DNA of 64,000 bases, from NCBI RefSeq assembly GCF_003574315.2, contig NZ_AP025739.1:2108001-2172000 (forward strand), read 5' to 3'. The notes under the pieces were generated by a model. It worked only from the letters and a program-made list of their open reading frames with translations. It ran no database searches and was not told the origin of the DNA. This document shows, in pieces, positions 1 through 7,808 of the stretch. The translations under genes and the position numbers were made by a program. Position 1 is the first letter of the stretch; each line of letters opens with the position of its first letter. Source of the DNA: Capsulimonas corticalis (GTDB lineage: Bacteria; Armatimonadota; Armatimonadia; Armatimonadales; Capsulimonadaceae).

Positions 1-512
1 CCGCTCCAGATAAAGGGGTCGATGGAGCCGTAGACCGTATTGTTATCGGAATAGACCACCATCCCCTGGTCGCTCCAGTTATAGCCGTCCGAGCTCGTGG
101 CGCAGCCGATGCAGCATGGCTTGGCGCCCAGCGAACAGGCATAGTACAGGAACCACTTGCCGCCCTGCCAGACAATTTCCGGCGCCCAGAAGAAGCCTTT
201 GAAGCCGGGAACATAGGTCTGGATCCAGCTCGGTCCATTGCCGCTGCCGAATACGGAGCCCACATCGGTCCATGTCACCATATCGGGGGATGTCTTGTGG
301 ATGATTCCCTGTCCGGTGCCCCAAATGTGATACAGGCTGCCGATTTTGACGATGGACGACGGATCGTGGATCCCATTAGCGCCGTTAGTGGCGCGCGCGG
401 GACTTCCCGCGAACGCCATCACCATCCACAGCAGAATGGCGAGCGTCAACCGGGCGAAAATGTGCAAGCGTGACGAAGTTTTGCGGTGACCGTGAAGAAT
501 GGAGACGTTCAT
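1..512 (-). CDS. Secreted GH43-type arabinanase-like glycosidase, N-terminal part
   Basis: The gene runs off the left edge, so only about 170 N-terminal residues are visible. The start ATG at 512 follows a good GGAAGGA ribosome site. An N-terminal hydrophobic stretch (residues about 22-36) ending in SPARA looks like a signal peptide. The mature part shows GH43 five-bladed-propeller hallmarks: an early HDPS with the candidate general-base Asp, FWAPEI near residue 98, and SIDPFIW near the visible end. GH43 members hydrolyse arabinan or arabinoxylan outside the cell. The exact substrate cannot be told from this part. A sigma70-like promoter lies 140 bp upstream. Family assignment is good; specificity is open. 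Confidence 0.8.
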   Translation of the reverse strand, partial: MNVSILHGHRKTSSRLHIFARLTLAILLWMVMAFAGSPARATNGANGIHDPSSIVKIGSLYHIWGTGQGIIHKTSPDMVTWTDVGSVFGSGNGPSWIQTYVPGFKGFFWAPEIVWQGGKWFLYYACSLGAKPCCIGCATSSDGYNWSDQGMVVYSDNNTVYGSIDPFIWS

Positions 513-649
513 TTTCCTTCCTTTCATTGAAGGCGAACTTGCAATGCGATTGCGCCACTCTCCATCATTCTCTCTATATAGCAATTAAATCTAAAAGAAC
601 AATTGAGGCGACGCTCCGTGCGGCCCGTTCATTGGGACCTGCGAGAGAC

Positions 650-678
650 AGTCTAACACACTTGTCTATTTGAGTCAA
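650..678 (-). promoter_or_regulatory. Sigma70-like promoter for the GH43 gene
   Basis: On the minus strand TTGACT (673-678) and TAGACT (650-655) are separated by exactly 17 bp. The predicted transcript start near 643 leaves a leader of about 130 nt before the ATG at 512. The LacI-like palindrome at 726-735 lies about 50 bp upstream of the -35 box. Confidence 0.55.
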
Positions 679-717
679 TACCAATTTAAAACATATTAAA
701 CCAATTATATTATTTGG

Positions 718-750
718 TTGACATGTGAGCGCTCAGTTTATTCCTATGAA
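718..750 (+). promoter_or_regulatory. Promoter-like site with LacI-type palindromic operator
   Basis: TTGACA at 718-723 is followed directly by the perfect palindrome TGAGCGCTCA (726-735), inside TGTGAGCGCTCAG. This closely resembles the core of the ideal lac operator and of other LacI/GalR-family sites. The -10 is weak (TTCCTA at 741 or TATGAA at 745). The site could control the rightward small gene, the leftward GH43 gene, or both. No LacI gene is visible in the window. Confidence 0.5.
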
Positions 751-895
751 ATAATTTTTGCAAAAGTGAAACAAGCGCGAACGTTTTGCGTCCTAAGAGA
801 TATCCCGCTGACGCGCCGGCGCCGCCACTCCTCTCGCTCACCGAGGCCGCGCAATCGCGCCGAGAATTTGAGTGAACGGAAAGGATTCCATTGCG

Positions 896-1162
896 ATGTA
901 TGCGACACCCATGCCCTACGAAGAGTTCGCCGGCGGCGGCTTCAGCTTTATGACCCAGATCCGCGTCTTCGGCTCCTGGACTGTCTGGTCCACGTCGCGC
1001 GATTTTCACTATCTCCTGTGTCTCGTCAACGACGACAGCCGCGAAGCGCTGCTTTGCGAGTACGAGGACAGCCACGAATGCTTCGCCGACATCAAACTCC
1101 TGCGCCGCATTCCCGCCAGCAGCGCAGAGAGTGAAGTGAGCCGGCGTCCGCATGCGTTTTGA
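896..1162 (+). CDS. Small hypothetical protein (88 aa)
   Basis: The protein is unrecognised. The composition is that of a real soluble protein, acidic and aromatic, starting MYATPMPYEEFAGGG and rich in Trp, Phe, Tyr, Asp and Glu. I chose the ATG at 896 because AAAGGA lies about 10 bp upstream; an in-frame GTG at 872 has no comparable site. It converges on the M60 peptidase gene with a 20-bp gap. An overlapping minus-strand reading frame (710-1153) is low-complexity and Arg/Ala-rich and was judged a shadow. No signal peptide or membrane segment is seen. Confidence 0.55.
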   Translation: MYATPMPYEEFAGGGFSFMTQIRVFGSWTVWSTSRDFHYLLCLVNDDSREALLCEYEDSHECFADIKLLRRIPASSAESEVSRRPHAF

Positions 1163-1182
1163 TCTCTGGCGCGATCAGATGG

Positions 1183-3462
1183 CTATTGCGCCGCCTCCTG
1201 ACGTTTCGGAAAGTCTGGCGGCATCCAGGCAGGCAGGTCACTGAGAGCGGCGCGCGCTTCGGGTGAGGTCGGCACGCCCCACGCCTGGAAGAAGGGAGCG
1301 AGATTTCGGCCTGCCGTCCGCGAGAAACGCGTCATCCACTGATCCCGCTTTTCCAGGTCCGTCTTGGGTCGGGCTGAGGAGGGCAGGGCGCGGTATTCCG
1401 CGAAGACCTTTTTATAAGCGTCCCACCCGAAGGCCTGCCTCAGTTCGATATACATCGTGAGGGCGATCCAGGGATCGTCCTTCCACTGGTTGAAATCGCT
1501 CCCCTCGTTGATATATTTCTGCAGCCGCTTTTGCATGACGTCCGGGTACAGGGCCGGATGCTGCGAGGAAGTGAGTCCGCAAACCGTCTCCATGATGTAC
1601 AGATCAAAGACGTTATTCGTAACTTCCCCGGTCCCGTCAAACGTCCAATCCGGTTCTTGATGGTTATGTCCCATCTCGTGAAAAAATCCCCATGACTTGC
1701 TTTTCCCTTCGCCATTGGTGAGGATCACGTGCGTACTGACGACATCGTTCGCAACATCCAGCCCCATCATGATGGGATAGCCGGAGTGCATATAACCCAG
1801 GCTAATTTGGCGGTCGACACAGTAACGCTCCGGACGCGGCCGATGATGGGGAATTCCCGCGAAGTCGGCGTAGCTATCCAGAATACGATCCCAGAGGGTC
1901 ATCAACGCTTGTGGGTCATCCAGAACGCGAACAGCCGCCGACGGAACGGTCAAGATCACATTGTCGCCCTGCAATTCCGCCCAGGGCGCAGGGTTATTGC
2001 GGATCGTGGCTCGCCATGCGGAAAGATCGGTCTTGCCTTTGACAAAGTATGGCGCTTCGATGGCGTGACCAATCGTGACAGTGACGCTGCCCAAGGCGCA
2101 GTTGTCGGGAACGACAATGTAGATCGCTCCGCCGAAGGCGTTCGCCGCGATGGTTTGAGCGGCGTCCAGAGGAAAAACGCGTGTGATTGCTGGAGCGCGC
2201 TCCCATTTATTCAGCGCCCACAAGGTATCCGTGTGCGCGCCAATACGGACCTGGAGGCCCTTCTGTACGGCGCTCGTTGGCGTGGTCACGGTGATCTGTT
2301 CGCCAGGAGCCGCGTACAAGCCGGTGCTATGCCACTCCGGGATGCTGGCGTCAATCGTGACGGCCTGGGTCACACGAGACGCGTTAGGCGGCGCCAGGCC
2401 GGGAAATGAGGCGGAGGCGGGGAGGATGTGGACCTGCGCGGCGGGCGCCTGCATCGCCTGCTGGACCTGGAGAGACAGAACGACGCGCTCGATCAGGTCG
2501 CGATCCATAAGCGGCGTTTCCAAACGGAGCGCAGGGTCATTTCCGTGCTGGGCTACCAGAGATTTCAGACGCGGCAGCAGGATTTTGTCATCTGGCGGCA
2601 GTGTGTTGACCGCCGTCAGCACCGTTTCCACGGCCTGCTTTGAGTCCGGAAGGACTGCCTTAGCGAGAGAAAGACCATTGGAATCCGATGAGGAACCCGA
2701 ATTGAGCACGAAGGTCAGAGCGTCAGACGCGTTGAGCATCGCGTCAGGAATCATTCCGGCCAGATAGCCTTGCGGCGCCGTGGTATTCAGTGTCCCATCG
2801 GCCCAGAGCAGACCGGCTGACGCCAGGAGGCGGTTGCCGCCATGCTGAGTCAGGGCCTTACCTGGGTTGGTCTGGAGCCAGCCCCATCCCAATTCCGCCG
2901 CGAGCACCCCGCCGCCCCGCCGCAGGTAGTGATCCAGGGCGTTAATTTCTTTTGGCGCGAGATCCGACAGCGGGCATGAAACGACGGAATCGTCCTTCAG
3001 ACGGTCGGTCCACTGCGCGCCGTCGAGTGTATCCACGGCGACGCCGTGCGTCCTTAAGTAGGCCGCAAGGTCGGGCCGCCGCCGGATACCGACTTGCACT
3101 GGCTGACCTGTGCGAGAGAGCCAGTGGACTGCATTCAGCACGAGCGTCCCGGTGTCCGCCGCGCTCAGGGCATCGGCCTCCAGATAGCCTGGGTGCCCGA
3201 ACACCACGACCCGCCCCGCCTTCAGACGAGAAGCGGCCACGACCGGCGCCGCCAAGCGATCGCCGATTTGCCCTGTGATCAGTGGAAATGCATCCTTCCC
3301 AAACACAGCAACAGGCCCCGGCAGCCCCGGCGCTGCGATTGTATGAACGCCGGTGAGCAGAACTATCTGATCGGCTTGATGGACTCCGTCCGCATAACAT
3401 ATGCCGCGCATCAAACAAAATGCCGCTGCAAGAGAGACGAGTAAGTGAAATTTCCTGATCAA
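1183..3462 (-). CDS. Secreted M60 (enhancin-like) metallopeptidase
   Basis: A protein of about 759 residues. The TTG at 3462 is preferred because GGGGAGG ends 6 bp before it; the longer reading from 3477 would overlap that site. The N-terminus (IRKFHLLVSLAAAFCLMRG) is a signal peptide. The first 250 residues look like a glutamine-amidotransferase-like or DUF4350-like fold (VVVFGHPGY, HYLRRGGGVL). The C-terminal half carries the gluzincin zinc site HEMGHNHQ near residue 595, followed by GEVTNN with the third ligand Glu. This is the M60 signature HExxH-x(8-28)-E. M60 enzymes attack mucin-type glycoproteins, but the natural target in a soil or plant-surface bacterium is unknown. The upstream region is AT-rich. 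Confidence 0.8.
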   Translation of the reverse strand: MIRKFHLLVSLAAAFCLMRGICYADGVHQADQIVLLTGVHTIAAPGLPGPVAVFGKDAFPLITGQIGDRLAAPVVAASRLKAGRVVVFGHPGYLEADALSAADTGTLVLNAVHWLSRTGQPVQVGIRRRPDLAAYLRTHGVAVDTLDGAQWTDRLKDDSVVSCPLSDLAPKEINALDHYLRRGGGVLAAELGWGWLQTNPGKALTQHGGNRLLASAGLLWADGTLNTTAPQGYLAGMIPDAMLNASDALTFVLNSGSSSDSNGLSLAKAVLPDSKQAVETVLTAVNTLPPDDKILLPRLKSLVAQHGNDPALRLETPLMDRDLIERVVLSLQVQQAMQAPAAQVHILPASASFPGLAPPNASRVTQAVTIDASIPEWHSTGLYAAPGEQITVTTPTSAVQKGLQVRIGAHTDTLWALNKWERAPAITRVFPLDAAQTIAANAFGGAIYIVVPDNCALGSVTVTIGHAIEAPYFVKGKTDLSAWRATIRNNPAPWAELQGDNVILTVPSAAVRVLDDPQALMTLWDRILDSYADFAGIPHHRPRPERYCVDRQISLGYMHSGYPIMMGLDVANDVVSTHVILTNGEGKSKSWGFFHEMGHNHQEPDWTFDGTGEVTNNVFDLYIMETVCGLTSSQHPALYPDVMQKRLQKYINEGSDFNQWKDDPWIALTMYIELRQAFGWDAYKKVFAEYRALPSSARPKTDLEKRDQWMTRFSRTAGRNLAPFFQAWGVPTSPEARAALSDLPAWMPPDFPKRQEAAQ

Positions 3463-3681
3463 AAACAGCCTCCCCAAAACCGCTCTATCGTGTCAGTGAA
3501 ATCATGGCGTTACGATTCGCATGGCATGATGTTATTATATGCTGGGAAGTTCAAATAGAGATCAATAAATATTTAATTTTATATAAAATTGCAAAGGGCA
3601 ACGAATAAAGCGACAAACACGTATTCTGATAAAGCGCAATTGATTTGCCGTATCGTGTTATCTCGGAGATTTACAATTTCT

Positions 3682-4017
3682 ATGCTGAAGCGTGTCGCCA
3701 ATAACATCGCCAATACCTTGCTCGGCGCCGCCGCAATCATTCCCATTTATTTCACTCTGCATTATCTGCTGTTCGATCGCCTGAAGCCGAACCCTAACTA
3801 TCCTAAAATGCAGGACGACCTTGGTCTCGTCTGTATATCTTTCCACACGCTTCTATTTCTCGTCTTTCTCCGTGTTGTTGTCGCGCGCAGTCTCTTCGTT
3901 GATCGTTTTGGCGGCGTTCGAGGCCATAATCTATGGTGCGGCGTCGCCATTGGGTTATTCGTCGGCTGGCTATTGGTCTTCATGCTGGGTACGGGCACTG
4001 ACGGTTTTCTCGACTAG
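3682..4017 (+). CDS. Small integral membrane protein (111 aa)
   Basis: The protein is unrecognised. Three hydrophobic segments are visible: TLLGAAAIIPIYFTLHYLLF (about residues 14-33), a second around LGLVCISFHTLLFLVFLRVVV, and a C-terminal one around GVAIGLFVGWLLVFMLG. The ATG at 3682 has CGGAG about 12 bp upstream. The reading frame is open further upstream to 3589, but that extension is hydrophilic and has no start with a ribosome site. It sits 58 bp before the next gene, which has its own promoter. Confidence 0.6.
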   Translation: MLKRVANNIANTLLGAAAIIPIYFTLHYLLFDRLKPNPNYPKMQDDLGLVCISFHTLLFLVFLRVVVARSLFVDRFGGVRGHNLWCGVAIGLFVGWLLVFMLGTGTDGFLD

Positions 4018-4060
4018 CGCTACTGACGCTGCTGGTTTTGCATTGCCCGACCGTACAATC

Positions 4061-4069
4061 TGCTATAAT
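4061..4069 (+). promoter_or_regulatory. Extended -10 promoter adjacent to a start codon
   Basis: TGCTATAAT is a perfect -10 (4064-4069) with a TGn extension. It ends only 6 bp before the ATG at 4076, so the expected transcript start falls on or next to the start codon. A possible -35 is TTGCCC at 4043 with a 15-bp spacer. Confidence 0.6.
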
Positions 4070-4075
4070 CCTCTC

Positions 4076-4507
4076 ATGTTCGTCACCATTATGAAAGCCT
4101 ATGGCTTTGTCAACAATCGCCACACCATTGCGCGGGTCAACAAACCCGATTGGGAAGATATCGAAGTCGCGATCCGGCGTATGGAAGGCAAGTTTTACAC
4201 CAGCGTTAATATCTCGAAGACGGCGGAGACGGAGAAGGATGAGATCTTTACGCTGACGATCGGCGGCGGTCGAAAAGACCAGTATACTGTTTCGGTGAAC
4301 TTCGAATCGAAGCACATCATCCATAATCTCGTGAACCCGATGCGCAGCATGCTGGAGGTGGTCGAAGTGCCGATCGGCGTGGAAGCGTTCCAGGTGCCGC
4401 TGCGCGAGATTGTGACGCTGGACGAAGCGCTCCAGGCGGCGCGCACGTATGCGGAGATCGGCGTGCTGGATTCGGCGCTGGTCTGGGATAAGACGCTGGT
4501 GATGTGA
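4076..4507 (+). CDS. Hypothetical protein, probably leaderless mRNA (143 aa)
   Basis: An unrecognised soluble alpha/beta protein. It starts MFVTIMKAYGFVNNRH and contains KFYTSVNISK, a glycine turn TIGGGRKDQYTVSV, and a C-terminal helical part (TLDEALQAARTYAEIG). No signal peptide or membrane segment is seen. There is no ribosome site before the ATG at 4076, and the -10 box lies 6 bp upstream, so translation of a leaderless message is likely. A second in-frame ATG at 4091 is the alternative start. Confidence 0.65.
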   Translation: MFVTIMKAYGFVNNRHTIARVNKPDWEDIEVAIRRMEGKFYTSVNISKTAETEKDEIFTLTIGGGRKDQYTVSVNFESKHIIHNLVNPMRSMLEVVEVPIGVEAFQVPLREIVTLDEALQAARTYAEIGVLDSALVWDKTLVM

Positions 4508-4584
4508 GGCTGTTGTCTCGGGAATGTGTCAGATGAGAGAAGTGCGCCGCGACAGATCATTACGATCTGCCGCGGCGTTTGTGT

Positions 4585-5271
4585 TTAGCGGGCGGCTGCT
4601 CGCAGCGAGCGGCGGCGCAGTCTCATGGTCAGCGCCAGACACCCGCCCAGAACGGCGAGCGCCAGGTTCGGAGACAATTCCGGAACTGGCGGAGGCGTCG
4701 TTTCATTGACGTCTGGGAATGCGGCTGGAGAGGCGGTCAGTGAGTAACGTGCAAAATCATCGTTGTTATAGTCGGTCTTTGTCAGATCGATCGTGGTGAT
4801 GACGAAGCCGGTATACGGATCGTTGGACGGCAGCGGCGCCCCGGCGGAGTCCAGAATGGCGAACGTGAAGGAGTCCGGATCGGGCGACCCGATCTTTGTT
4901 CGGCTCAGGTCCACGGTAAAGTCGAATTCACTGCCGGGCGTGAAATCCTGAGTGAATTCATTGACGAACCCGGTGTCTTTGAGCGCTACCGATCCGTTCG
5001 AATGCAGGAACGCGCCGCCGGTGAAGCTCTGCGCGCCCAGCACGCCGCCGTTCCCGGCGGACAACTGGGTGAGCGTAACCGTGCTTCCGGCCGATCCCGT
5101 CAAGCCGAAGTACGCGGTATAGTGATCGCCGGCCGCCAGCGCGGGCAGGCCGGTCGTATCCAGAGTCGTTTTATAGAGCGTCGCCGCGTGCGCCGTGACG
5201 CCGCCGAGGAAGAACGACGCTCCGGCCAGTAATATCATGCCGCTCTGGATGCGGCGTTTTGTCGAGATCAT
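4585..5271 (-). CDS. PEP-CTERM-like secreted protein (NF038129-like)
   Basis: 228 residues. A signal peptide (SGMILLAGASFFLGGVTAHA) is followed by a beta-rich body containing FDFTVDLSRTK and SFTFAILDSAG, as in small PEP-CTERM proteins. The C-terminus has the sorting-signal layout: PPPVPELSPN, a hydrophobic helix (LALAVLGGCLALTM) and the basic tail RLRRRSLRAAAR. PEP-CTERM proteins are processed by exosortase; no exosortase gene lies in the window. The motif reads PELSP rather than canonical PEP. It follows the HAF-repeat gene by 15 bp in the same direction, so the two are probably one transcript. Confidence 0.75.
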   Translation of the reverse strand: MISTKRRIQSGMILLAGASFFLGGVTAHAATLYKTTLDTTGLPALAAGDHYTAYFGLTGSAGSTVTLTQLSAGNGGVLGAQSFTGGAFLHSNGSVALKDTGFVNEFTQDFTPGSEFDFTVDLSRTKIGSPDPDSFTFAILDSAGAPLPSNDPYTGFVITTIDLTKTDYNNDDFARYSLTASPAAFPDVNETTPPPVPELSPNLALAVLGGCLALTMRLRRRSLRAAAR

Positions 5272-5286
5272 ATTCGAAGCCTTTCG

Positions 5287-7581
5287 TTATCGTGCGCCGG
5301 GACCGGCGAGGACGCGCGGGGTGTAGCTAATCGCGGCGAGCGTGGGATCGTTGAATTGCAGGGTAATGGAAATTTCCTGTCTTGGATACAGCAGGTTTAT
5401 GTCTTGATCGACATAAGGGGAGCCTGCCGGGGTGATGATCTCGGTAATGCCTGTGTCATTGGACAGAGTGGCGTTGTGTAACTTGTCCAGAACCAAACTG
5501 ATCGGCCCCCGAAATGCGTCTGCGCCGTTGTTGATCAGCCGCACCTGCTGTGTGAAAGTGGTAGAGCTGGGAGTTCGGATATAACCGCCTCGGATAATTG
5601 TATATTTGCTCGTAACATCTTGCGCGGCGGGCAGGATATTGATATAGATCACGCCTGGTGTTGCCCCGCCGTGTCCATCGCTGACAACGATTGTGAAGCT
5701 ATCTTGTAACGGAAATGGGATGCTGGCATTTGGCTGGTAGGAAAATGCGCCGTTCGATTTGAGCGTGAGCGTTCCAGTGGATGGCGGGACACTCAGCGAC
5801 ACCGTAAGCGGATCGCCATTTGCGTCACTTGCGAGCGACAGCAATCCAGGCGCTGCTTGCGAAAGCACTCGGCCCTGATAAGCGGTGAGTGTACATGGAG
5901 CGACGGTTGGAGGGACATTGACGAAGTTAATGGTCAGGGATACCGTCGCGACGTTCGAATATACGTTGCCGTCAAACGCCTTATACTGGAAACTATCAGA
6001 GCCGTAATAGTTTGGGTTCGGTACGTAGGTTAATTTTCCGGAGAGAGTCAGCAGTTGTCCATGAACTGGATTTTTCGTGATCGTATAGCTCAGCGCGTTC
6101 CCATCGACATCCGAGGCGTTCGGCGTGATCACGGCCAGCGTGTTCTCATTCAGTGTTTGCTGGCTATCGAATGCGACCGGTGGGTCGTTGACCGGAATTA
6201 CAGTGATATAGACTGTCGCCGGAGCGCTGTAAGAAACGCCGTCGAAGATCTGGAAATCGAACTTGTCCGTGCCGTTGAAGTTCGGCGCGGGAGTGTATAT
6301 GAACGAGCCGTTCGGGTTCAGCACGACGGAGCCATGGGCGACGGTGCTTTGGGGCGTGATTGCCAGAGATGGCTGAGCCGGAGTGTACAGCACGGCTGTC
6401 AGGTTGCTGATGTCCGAGTTTCCATCTCCGCCTCCACTTAACAATGGGCCTTTCGGGACAGAAAGCGCAGTATCCTCATACGTACTGTAAGAATGTGACC
6501 CGTTTCTAGGTACCCTATGCGGCGTGAGTACGATGAACCCATTGTTGTTTCGGTACAGCACTGGATCCCATTCAGCGCCTGTTCCAAGAATTACTCCCGA
6601 ATCATTGATTCGGTACAAGGTGCTTGCATACGCCATTGGATGCCCGACAGCAGTATATTGGATTTTTGTGGGCAAGCCGTCCAGTACAAAATTACCAATC
6701 GTGTCGGCGCTTCCGATAATTTCACCTTGGTTGTTGATGTCCGCTGCGTAGGAATTACTGCTGGATGATATTCCTAGCGTGGAGTTCAAATCCTGGATTG
6801 TTCCCGAGACAGTTGCCAGGAACGCGTGCGAGCTGGCGTTTCCCGTGGTTTCCGCGTTGCCGACTACCTGACCGCTATTGTTAATTGACGCTGCACGCGC
6901 ATAGTATCCGCCTAGGCCGCCTAGGTCGGTCGCTACTCCGGTATTGGGATTCCAGAGAAATGCATGTGAAACAGGGAAATTCCAGCCATTCACGAGCGCG
7001 GTCGCTCCCGTGTTCCAATAGCCGCAGACAAAGCCGGTATTGCTGATCCTCAAAGCGTCGCTGTCGCTGCTGGTCGTGAGCTGCTGGCCAATGTCCAAGG
7101 CTCCGGCCGCGGGATCCCAGCGCGCAGCGCGGAGATGCCCCGCGACGGTAATGTGGCCGGCGATCTGACTGCTAGTCGTCAGGATTTTCCCTGGGCTATA
7201 TGCAAATCCGCTGAGATTCAACCACTGGATTCCCCCGAGCGTGTCTCGAAAGAAATCTCCGAGCGGCGAGCTGGTTCCCAGTGTTTGCCCTTGCTCATTA
7301 AGCGCCAGCAGATTATTGTTGGCGGTTCCCTGCGGCGCAACATCGTGGAATCCTGTCTGAGCGTCCCATACAAAACCGTGATAAGTGTCTATGCCGGCAA
7401 TTCTGGCGTAATAATAATTGCCGCTGACTTGCCCCTGGTTGTTAAATCCCGTAAGGGTTAAGGCGGCGTTTCCCGGAGCGGCGACAAAATTTCGGATATA
7501 CTCCTGTGCGCAGGCCGGATGGATGCTGGAAGCCGCCATTCCTAGCGCTGCAATTCCGTACGCGATAACGCGTTTTTTCAT
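5287..7581 (-). CDS. Secreted HAF-repeat and cadherin/Ig-like tandem-domain protein
   Basis: 764 residues with a signal peptide ending ACAQ. Residues about 30-350 hold repeats of the HAF extracellular type (GFVWDAQTGFHD, AFLWNPNTGVATDLGGLGG, SINNSGQVVGNA). Residues about 400-670 hold three tandem cadherin-like/VCBS Ig-like domains (NFNGTDKFDFQIFDG, NYYGSDSFQYKAFDG, NDPPVAFDSQ). The C-terminal 90 residues form another beta domain. AAAGGA precedes the ATG with a 10-bp gap. It is likely an exported adhesion or matrix protein and the first gene of the unit with the PEP-CTERM gene. No catalytic motif is seen. Confidence 0.8.
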   Translation of the reverse strand: MKKRVIAYGIAALGMAASSIHPACAQEYIRNFVAAPGNAALTLTGFNNQGQVSGNYYYARIAGIDTYHGFVWDAQTGFHDVAPQGTANNNLLALNEQGQTLGTSSPLGDFFRDTLGGIQWLNLSGFAYSPGKILTTSSQIAGHITVAGHLRAARWDPAAGALDIGQQLTTSSDSDALRISNTGFVCGYWNTGATALVNGWNFPVSHAFLWNPNTGVATDLGGLGGYYARAASINNSGQVVGNAETTGNASSHAFLATVSGTIQDLNSTLGISSSSNSYAADINNQGEIIGSADTIGNFVLDGLPTKIQYTAVGHPMAYASTLYRINDSGVILGTGAEWDPVLYRNNNGFIVLTPHRVPRNGSHSYSTYEDTALSVPKGPLLSGGGDGNSDISNLTAVLYTPAQPSLAITPQSTVAHGSVVLNPNGSFIYTPAPNFNGTDKFDFQIFDGVSYSAPATVYITVIPVNDPPVAFDSQQTLNENTLAVITPNASDVDGNALSYTITKNPVHGQLLTLSGKLTYVPNPNYYGSDSFQYKAFDGNVYSNVATVSLTINFVNVPPTVAPCTLTAYQGRVLSQAAPGLLSLASDANGDPLTVSLSVPPSTGTLTLKSNGAFSYQPNASIPFPLQDSFTIVVSDGHGGATPGVIYINILPAAQDVTSKYTIIRGGYIRTPSSTTFTQQVRLINNGADAFRGPISLVLDKLHNATLSNDTGITEIITPAGSPYVDQDINLLYPRQEISITLQFNDPTLAAISYTPRVLAGPGAR

Positions 7582-7628
7582 GAAGACGTGTCCTTTAGCA
7601 TTGAGGATGCGGGCATTAAGTCCTGATC

Positions 7629-7634
7629 ATTATA
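7629..7634 (-). promoter_or_regulatory. Putative -10 box of the HAF-repeat gene
   Basis: TATAAT on the minus strand lies about 48 bp before the ATG at 7581. No clear -35 is seen at the right distance. A LacI-like half-palindrome, GTTAGCGCTCTC (7732-7743), lies about 100 bp upstream. Confidence 0.4.
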
Positions 7635-7752
7635 CAGGGATCTGTGACCTTGTTCGCCAGATTTGACTGTCGATTCGAAATCTTTACTTGTTCTTTGTCA
7701 TGCAATGAGAAATCCTTAATTTTCGTATTGTTGTTAGCGCTCTCTTGAGTGA

Positions 7753-7788
7753 CAAAAAAAGCCCAGCCGCCTGGATGGCGGCTGGGCT
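7753..7788 (-). terminator. Intrinsic terminator of glutamine synthetase
   Basis: A 12-bp GC-rich stem (7760-7771 with 7777-7788, loop TGGAT) is followed on the minus strand by a run of seven T. It begins 21 bp after the stop codon at 7809. Confidence 0.9.
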
Positions 7789-7808
7789 GGGGGGCTTTGA
7801 GCGGGGAC

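Noticed and set aside
710-1153. Minus-strand frame of 147 codons opposite the small gene at 896
   Set aside because: Low-complexity composition and no ribosome site; the plus-strand frame has a balanced composition and AAAGGA before its ATG.
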